DNA of 21,933 nt from DATMER01 sp036266195 (GTDB lineage: Bacteria; Acidobacteriota; Thermoanaerobaculia; Multivoradales; UBA5704): assembly GCA_036266195.1 (NCBI GenBank), contig DATANP010000555.1:1-21933 (forward strand), written 5' to 3'. The position numbers and the translations under genes were made by a program. Position 1 is the first letter of the stretch, and each line of letters opens with the position of its first letter. The notes below the pieces were generated by a model. The model was not told the DNA's origin. It was given only the letters and a program-made list of their open reading frames with translations, and searched no databases. Of the stretch, positions 16,721 through 21,933 are shown one piece after another.

Positions 16721-19700
16721 GCGGGCGGGTCCTGGTCGGCGCGTTCGGCTCGCGGCGGGACGAGGATTTCCTGCGCGAGGCCGACCGCGAGGCGCGGCGC
16801 GAGGCGCAGCGGCGCTTCGACCGGCCGCTCGTCCTGGAGGCCGGCGCGGGCACTGGCAAGACGACCACGCTCATCGGCCGGCTCCTCGCCTGGACGCTCG
16901 GCGTGGGCTGGGAGAGGAAGGAAGAGATCCTGGCGAAGCGGGCCGCGGAGATGGGCCGGCCCGCTCCCGGTCCGGACCGTGTGGCCGCCGCCGTCCTGGG
17001 CGGGGTCGTGGCCATCACCTTCACCGAGGCCGCGGCCGCGGAGATGGCCTCGCGCGCCGCCCGCGAGCTGGGAGCCCTGGCGCGCGGCGACGAGCCGCCG
17101 GCGTGGCTCGATCCCGCGGTCCTGCCCCCGGCCGAGGAGCGCGCCCGCCGCGCCCGCGCCCTGGCCGCGACGCTCGACCACCTGGCGATCCGCACCATCC
17201 ACGCGTTCTGCCGCGGGCTGCTCGCCGATCATCCGCTCGAAGCGCGGCTCCACCCGGACCTCCAGGTGGACGCCGACGGCCTGCTCCTGGAAGGGGTGGT
17301 GCAGGAGTCCGTGGAGTCCTCGCTGCGCGAAGGCTACGGCGACCCGGGCGATCCGCACCTCCTGGCCCTGGCCGCGCGCGGCTTCGGACCGCGGGAGGTG
17401 GCGGAGGCGCTGATCGCGCTGGTCCAAAAGGGGATGCCGTCCGAGGCCCTCCAAGACGACCCCCTGGCGCCGGAATGGATCGAGGAGCTGCGGCGCCGGC
17501 TGATCCTCGCGGCCGAGGCGGCGCACGACCTCATCGCCCCGCTCCTCATCAGCGTCAAGCTGCCGAACGCGAAGAAGATCGAGGAGCAGCTCGCGAAGCT
17601 CGCCGGCCGGCTCCTGGAAGCCCCGGTATCCCTGGAGTCCCTCCAGAAGACCGCCGCGGAGCTGCTGCCCTCGAACCTGGTCGAGCATCTCAAGAAGTGG
17701 GGCCGGGGGACGTTCAACAACGCCACGGAGTCGCGCATCCTGGGCGAATCGCGGGAGGTCCTCATGCCCCTGGCCTCCCATCTCGGCCGCCTGCTGGACC
17801 ACATCGCGGACCTCGATCCCGTGCTGCTGGAGCACGCCCGCCTCGCGCTCGCTCCGCGCCTGGCGGAGATCGAGCGCACGCTCCGGGCCCGCGGCATTGC
17901 GACCTTCGACTCGCTGCTCACCGGCGCCGAGCGGCTGCTGGCGCGGCACTCCGAGGTCCGCGCCCGGGTGCGGCGCGGGATCGACCAGCTCCTGGTGGAC
18001 GAGTTCCAGGACACCGACCGGGTGCAGTGCGAGATCCTGCGCTGGCTGGCGCTCGACGGTCCGCCCGAGGCGCGCCCCGGCCTCTTCCTGGTGGGCGACC
18101 CCAAGCAGTCGATCTACGGCTGGCGCAGCGCCGACCTGCGGGCCTACGACGGCTTCCTGGAGCGCGTGCGCCAGGGCTGGGGCGAGGTCCGGCCGCTGGT
18201 CGAGAACTTCCGCTCGGTGCCGGCCATCCTCGAAGAGGTGGCGCGCACGATCGAGCCCGTCATGCGCGAGCGCCACGGGCTCCAGCCGAAGTTCGAGCCG
18301 CTCCTCCCCTGCGACCGCCGCAAGGCCGAGACTGGTTTTGTTGGTGAGACCTGGGCGCCGGTCGAGCACTGGGTCTCCTGGAGCCGGGACGACCGCTGGC
18401 AGACGCTGGCCGTCGAAGCCACGGAGCTGGAGGCCGCGGCCGTGGCCGCCGACCTGGTGGCGCTCCACGCCCGGGGCGAGGCGTGGGGGGACATGGCGAT
18501 CCTGCTGCGCGGCATGAGCCAGCTCGATCTGTATCTGGAGGCCCTGCGCCGGGCCGGCGTGCCGTTCGCGGTCGGCCGGGACAAGCACTACTACCGCCGC
18601 CGCGAGGTGATCGACGCCGCGGCCCTGGTCCGCTCGGTCCTCGACCCGGGCGACCACCTGGCGCTCCTCACCGTGCTGCGCTCGCCCTCGGTCGGCGTGC
18701 CCGACGCGGCGCTGATCCCCCTCTGGTCGCGCAAGTTCCCCAAACGGATGACCGAGCTGCTGTCTCCCGCGGGCCTTGCGGGCCTGGCCGAGCTGATCGA
18801 CGAGTCGGCCGCCGAGGTCCCGGCCGGTATCCCTGGGATGGTGGCCGGCTGGGAGGCGAGCCTGAAGGCCGCGGTCGAGGCGCTGGCCGAGCTCCGGCAT
18901 TCGTTCTCGACCGATCCCGCCGATCTGTTCCTGGAGAAGCTCCGGGGCCTGCTCCTGGTGGACGTCACCGAAGCGGCGCGCTACCTGGGTCCCTACCGCC
19001 TGGCGAACCTCGACCGCTTCTTCCGCCAGCTCCTCAAGGCCATGGAGGACGGCGGAGGCGACGCGGTCGCGGTCCTGCGCAGCCTGCGGAGGAGCGTGGC
19101 CGAGGCGCGCGAGGCCGAGGAGGGCCGCCCCCAGGACGGCGCCGAGGACGCGGTCCAGGTGATGACCATCCACGGCGCCAAGGGCCTGGACTTCAAGCAC
19201 GTCTACCTGGTTCAGCTCCACAAGCAGTCCGGTGGCGAGAGCGGTCCGCGCACCGAGGCCGGCCGGGTGGAGGAGGGCTGGGAGTATCGATTGCTGGGCG
19301 CGCCGACCCTGGCCTTCGACCGGGTGGACGCCGAGAACCGCGAGGTCGAGGCAGCCGAGCGGGTGCGGACGCTCTATGTGGCCATGACCCGGGCCAAGGA
19401 CCGCCTGGTGCTCGCCGGGGTCTGGCCGGGGGACGCGGACCCGCGCCCGCCGGAGCAGGCGCGTTCCCACCTGGACCTGCTGCTCTGGCGTCCGGGCCGG
19501 CCCGAGCTGGCGGCGCTCTGGGAGCAGGAGGCCTGGTCGTCCCCGGACCGCGCGGGCGCGCTCTGGAAGCTCCTGGCCCTGAGGCCCGAGGCCGGGTCCC
19601 GCGATGCCGGCGCGGAGGAGTCCGTGGCGCTGCCCTCGGCCGCCGAGGTGGCCCGGGAGTCGGAGATCCTGGCCGCGCGCCGAGCCGAGGCCGAGGACCG

Positions 19701-20328
19701 CATGAGCCGGCGGTTCAGCGGAGCGGCCTCGGAGGACTCGCACGACCTCCTCCGCGAGCAGCAGGCCGGCCGCCGGACCGGAGAGGAGCGTTCGAGAGGA
19801 GTGGACCGCGACGTGGCCATGGCCGCGGGGGGAGCGATCCACCGGGCCCTGGAGACCTGGGACCTCGCCGCCGATCCCGGAAGCGAGACCGAGCGCCAGC
19901 GCGGGCTCCTGCCGTCCTACCTGGGCACCCTGGCCGAGGTGGACGTCGCGGCCCGCGCCCTGCCGCTCGCGGCCGAGCTGCTGGACGGCTTTGCAAAGGG
20001 TCCGCTCCTGGCCCGGCTGCGCGGTCTCCGGGAGCACGTCCTGGCCCGGGAGCTGCCGGTGCTGCTGCCGCCGTCCGGAGGTGCGGTCGGGGTGGTTTCG
20101 GGAACAATCGACCTTCTCTACAGAGATCCCGCCACCGGCCGCCTGGTCGTGGCCGACTACAAGACCGACGACCTCTCCGCCGTGGAAGCCCGGGTGGCGG
20201 TGTACGCGCCGCAGGGCGGGGTCTACGTGAGGGCGCTGCGCGAGGCCCTGGATCTCCCGGAAGACCCCCGCTTCGAGCTGTGGTTCCTCCGGGCCGAGCG
20301 GGTGGTGGACGTCAGGCCGCCTTCCTGA
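16717..20328 (+). CDS. addA: AddA-like UvrD/Rep-family helicase-nuclease subunit
   Basis: The 1203-residue protein has all superfamily 1A helicase motifs. These are Walker A AGAGTGKTTTL (K48), motif Ia AITFTEAAAAEM, IRTIHAFCRGLL, DEFQDT (428-433), GDPKQSIYGWRS (from 460), ENFRS (496-500), VMTIHGAKGLDFK (from 815) and LYVAMTRAKDRL (around 889-895). The C-terminal PD-(D/E)XK nuclease has GGAIHRALE (H1042), GTIDLLY (D1132), ADYKTDD (D1147, K1149) and QGGVY (Q1166). This is the AddA layout: motor plus nuclease, partner of the AddB encoded just upstream with a 4-bp ATGA overlap. Both nucleases look active. The gene ends inside a 9-bp repeat and overlaps the convergent protease gene by 17 bp. RecB is the alternative, but the AddB neighbour argues for AddA. 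Confidence 0.93.
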   Translation: MSGRVLVGAFGSRRDEDFLREADREARREAQRRFDRPLVLEAGAGTGKTTTLIGRLLAWTLGVGWERKEEILAKRAAEMGRPAPGPDRVAAAVLGGVVAITFTEAAAAEMASRAARELGALARGDEPPAWLDPAVLPPAEERARRARALAATLDHLAIRTIHAFCRGLLADHPLEARLHPDLQVDADGLLLEGVVQESVESSLREGYGDPGDPHLLALAARGFGPREVAEALIALVQKGMPSEALQDDPLAPEWIEELRRRLILAAEAAHDLIAPLLISVKLPNAKKIEEQLAKLAGRLLEAPVSLESLQKTAAELLPSNLVEHLKKWGRGTFNNATESRILGESREVLMPLASHLGRLLDHIADLDPVLLEHARLALAPRLAEIERTLRARGIATFDSLLTGAERLLARHSEVRARVRRGIDQLLVDEFQDTDRVQCEILRWLALDGPPEARPGLFLVGDPKQSIYGWRSADLRAYDGFLERVRQGWGEVRPLVENFRSVPAILEEVARTIEPVMRERHGLQPKFEPLLPCDRRKAETGFVGETWAPVEHWVSWSRDDRWQTLAVEATELEAAAVAADLVALHARGEAWGDMAILLRGMSQLDLYLEALRRAGVPFAVGRDKHYYRRREVIDAAALVRSVLDPGDHLALLTVLRSPSVGVPDAALIPLWSRKFPKRMTELLSPAGLAGLAELIDESAAEVPAGIPGMVAGWEASLKAAVEALAELRHSFSTDPADLFLEKLRGLLLVDVTEAARYLGPYRLANLDRFFRQLLKAMEDGGGDAVAVLRSLRRSVAEAREAEEGRPQDGAEDAVQVMTIHGAKGLDFKHVYLVQLHKQSGGESGPRTEAGRVEEGWEYRLLGAPTLAFDRVDAENREVEAAERVRTLYVAMTRAKDRLVLAGVWPGDADPRPPEQARSHLDLLLWRPGRPELAALWEQEAWSSPDRAGALWKLLALRPEAGSRDAGAEESVALPSAAEVARESEILAARRAEAEDRMSRRFSGAASEDSHDLLREQQAGRRTGEERSRGVDRDVAMAAGGAIHRALETWDLAADPGSETERQRGLLPSYLGTLAEVDVAARALPLAAELLDGFAKGPLLARLRGLREHVLARELPVLLPPSGGAVGVVSGTIDLLYRDPATGRLVVADYKTDDLSAVEARVAVYAPQGGVYVRALREALDLPEDPRFELWFLRAERVVDVRPPS

Positions 20329-21933
20329 GGTCCTTGCTGTCCTTGAGGTCCTTTTGGTCCTTTCTCCTGGAGAACAACACCGGCGCCACCTGAACCAGGT
20401 AGACCGCGTTCGCCACCAGCGGCGCGGTAAGGAACCCCGGCCAGTCGCGCAGGGCCATCACCGACACCGCGCAGAGCACGAAGATGATGTAGCAGGTGCC
20501 GAGAACCGCGCGCAGGCGCAAGGCCTCGCGGGGGCGGAGGCCGGCGTCCTCCACCGCCGGCGGAGGCGGCAGCTCGGGCAGCTCGCCGCCTTCTGGCGAC
20601 CGGAGCCAGGACTCGATCCGCCCGGCCAGGGCGTTCGTGCTCCGGCGGATTCCCCAGAGCGTCCGTCCGGTGCCGCGCAGATGGAAGGTCCGTGTCGAGC
20701 CGTCGTCTCCGCGCCAGTCCACGTACACGTTCCTGGCCCGCCACCAGCTCGGCACGCCCGGGCCGAGGCGCACCGCCTCCACCTGGTCCCGCCGCAGGCG
20801 GAAGCGCGCCTGGTCGCCGAGGAACACGAAGCCGTCGCGGCCCGGGACCAGGAATCCCAGGTCCCAGATCGTCATGCCCTCGTAGAGCCGGGGCGAGTCG
20901 TCCGGCCCGAAACCCACGAGCACGCCGCCCTCCACGGAGAGCCCCTCCTGCCGGAGGCGCTTTGCGAGCTGCCCGCCGAGCTCCTGGACACCGCGGCCCG
21001 ACAGCAGGTTCAGGACGAGCTGCACCGCGAGAAAGCCGGCCGCGATCGCCACCAGGTAGACCCCGGCTCCCCATCCGCCCTGGTGGACCATCCAGGACGA
21101 GAGCACCCCCGCGAGCACGCACACGCCGACCATGGCCCAGGCCGTGGTCTGGTTGACCCGGACCTTGAAGTACGTCGTGAACACCCGGTCCGTGCTGAGC
21201 GTGGCCGCGGGCAGCTCGTAGCCGGTCTCCTCTGGCGAGCCGGCAGTTTCCTCGCCGCGCAGGAGCCTCTCCATGCGCTCGCGCGGCAGGCCGAACCGTC
21301 GGGCGATCGCCTCGCCGCGCCGGATCATGGACGGGTGGGTGGAGGTCGTATCCCCCCACCAGGTCCAGCGCAGGGGCAGGAGGCTGAGGCGCGCGAGCTT
21401 CCCGAGGGCGCTGATCATGGCTTCGGGATCGTTCGTGAGCTGCGCGGCCTGGGCATCCGCCGAGCGCTCGAACCGGCGCAGGAGGAAGCGCAGCGGCAGC
21501 AGACCGCTCAGCAGGAGCAGCGGGAGGGGATCGATCGGCCCTCGCAGGAGATCCCCGAAGAGCGTCGAAACGAACGACCACCCGAGGTAGAGGAAGAAGA
21601 AGGCCACGGGGATCGCGAGCGTGTGGCGCCGCCGGAGGTGCCCGATCTCGTGGGCCACCACGGCCTCCAGCTCCCGGCGGCTCAGGCGGGCCACCAGATA
21701 GTCCGTGAGCAGGACGTGGTTGCCCGAGGTGGCGAAGGCGTTCGCCATCCGGCGCTGCGAAGCGGGGACGATGTAGACCTCCTGGAGCCGCACCCCGGCG
21801 CGCCGCGCCAGCCCGTAGATCCGCTCCCGCAGGTCGCCCCGGGTGAGGGCGTGGGGGAAGAGCCGGGCGACGCGGGCATAGACCCAGCGGCCGACGAGGG
21901 TCATGGCGAAGCCGGCGAGCAGCCAGAGCGCGG
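20312..21933 (-). CDS. M48-family zinc metalloprotease with extra C-terminal domain, N-terminus cut by the window edge
   Basis: The frame is open to the right edge. The residues before the ATG at 21904 (ALWLLAGFA) continue into a hydrophobic helix, so the true start lies outside the window. Counting from that ATG, zinc ligands are HEIGH (85-89) and the distal Glu in FERSADAQA (E146). STHPSMIRR (188-196) is the usual M48 follow-up motif. Membrane segments lie at about 98-117, 127-140, 253-272 and 279-300. A soluble section (about 310-435) contains YEGMTIWDLGFLVPGRDG and FRLRRDQVEAVRLG and looks PH/GRAM-like. Two more membrane segments lie at about 470-485 and 490-510, then a (KDx)4 tail encoded by the 9-bp repeat. 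Family members degrade membrane or envelope proteins. The long C-terminal part is not typical of HtpX. Confidence 0.85.
   Translation of the reverse strand, partial: ALWLLAGFAMTLVGRWVYARVARLFPHALTRGDLRERIYGLARRAGVRLQEVYIVPASQRRMANAFATSGNHVLLTDYLVARLSRRELEAVVAHEIGHLRRRHTLAIPVAFFFLYLGWSFVSTLFGDLLRGPIDPLPLLLLSGLLPLRFLLRRFERSADAQAAQLTNDPEAMISALGKLARLSLLPLRWTWWGDTTSTHPSMIRRGEAIARRFGLPRERMERLLRGEETAGSPEETGYELPAATLSTDRVFTTYFKVRVNQTTAWAMVGVCVLAGVLSSWMVHQGGWGAGVYLVAIAAGFLAVQLVLNLLSGRGVQELGGQLAKRLRQEGLSVEGGVLVGFGPDDSPRLYEGMTIWDLGFLVPGRDGFVFLGDQARFRLRRDQVEAVRLGPGVPSWWRARNVYVDWRGDDGSTRTFHLRGTGRTLWGIRRSTNALAGRIESWLRSPEGGELPELPPPPAVEDAGLRPREALRLRAVLGTCYIIFVLCAVSVMALRDWPGFLTAPLVANAVYLVQVAPVLFSRRKDQKDLKDSKDLRKAA
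20322..20366. repeat. 9-bp tandem repeat, single arm, translated on the minus strand (copy C)
   Basis: Plus-strand units TTCCTGAGG, TCCTTGCTG, TCCTTGAGG, TCCTTTTGG, TCCTTTCTC follow one another in exact 9-bp steps. On the minus strand these read AAGGACnnn, the same consensus as the left arms at 2919 and 13351. No facing arm is present. The element contains the addA stop codon and encodes the C-terminal tail of the M48 protein. Confidence 0.8.

Noticed and set aside
16327..20037. A 1236-codon open frame on the minus strand across addAB
   Set aside because: addB and addA on the plus strand have complete motif sets. The antisense frame has no recognisable motif and the composition of a GC-driven shadow.

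Overview
This is a bacterial chromosome segment of high GC (roughly 70% by eye), with long, tightly packed genes and intergenic gaps of at most about 120 bp. The gene set suggests a Gram-negative-type bacterium with twitching motility. It includes a pilT-pilC-pilS-pilR cluster, an AddAB-type (not RecBCD-type) recombination nuclease, an XdhC-family protein, a secreted BNR-repeat protein and an M48 membrane protease. This mix would fit Acidobacteriota (for example Thermoanaerobaculia-like) or another deep high-GC lineage. The assignment is an inference from gene content and composition only. No rRNA, tRNA, phage, transposase or CRISPR was seen.

Layout. 1-1546 (minus): a two-gene unit of a small membrane-anchored protein and a multi-spanning GT-C-like membrane protein that runs off the left edge. 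1585-2919 (plus, divergent): a three-part SAM methyltransferase of the surface-polysaccharide type. 3018-5709 (plus): xdhC-like gene, then a secreted BNR/Asp-box protein overlapping it by 8 bp. 5739-11333 (minus): pilT, pilC, pilS, pilR in transcription order, converging on the BNR gene at a duplicated hairpin. 11450-13342 (plus): a single ABC exporter half-transporter. 13442-20328 (plus): addB and addA, overlapping by ATGA, both with complete nuclease motifs. 20312-21933 (minus): an M48 protease with an unusual C-terminal part, converging on addA with a 17-bp overlap and cut by the right edge.

How the genes work together. PilT and PilC are pilus retraction and platform proteins. PilS and PilR form the two-component system that usually drives pilin transcription through sigma-54. 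Neither pilB nor pilA is adjacent. AddA and AddB together would form the double-strand-break resection helicase-nuclease. The methyltransferase and the GT-C-like pair probably belong to surface glycan synthesis.

Two patterns cut across the genes. First, three gene ends (2919-2989, 13348-13426, 20322-20366) carry a degenerate 9-bp tandem repeat, consensus AAGGACnnn. In two places it is folded into facing arms. In the third it is translated into a (Lys-Asp-X)n tail on the M48 protease. Second, four transcription-unit-leading genes have a -10-like TANNNT hexamer ending exactly 6 nt before an ATG or GTG and no Shine-Dalgarno sequence, while internal operon genes such as pilC and addA have good Shine-Dalgarno sequences. 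This is the signature expected of leaderless mRNAs.
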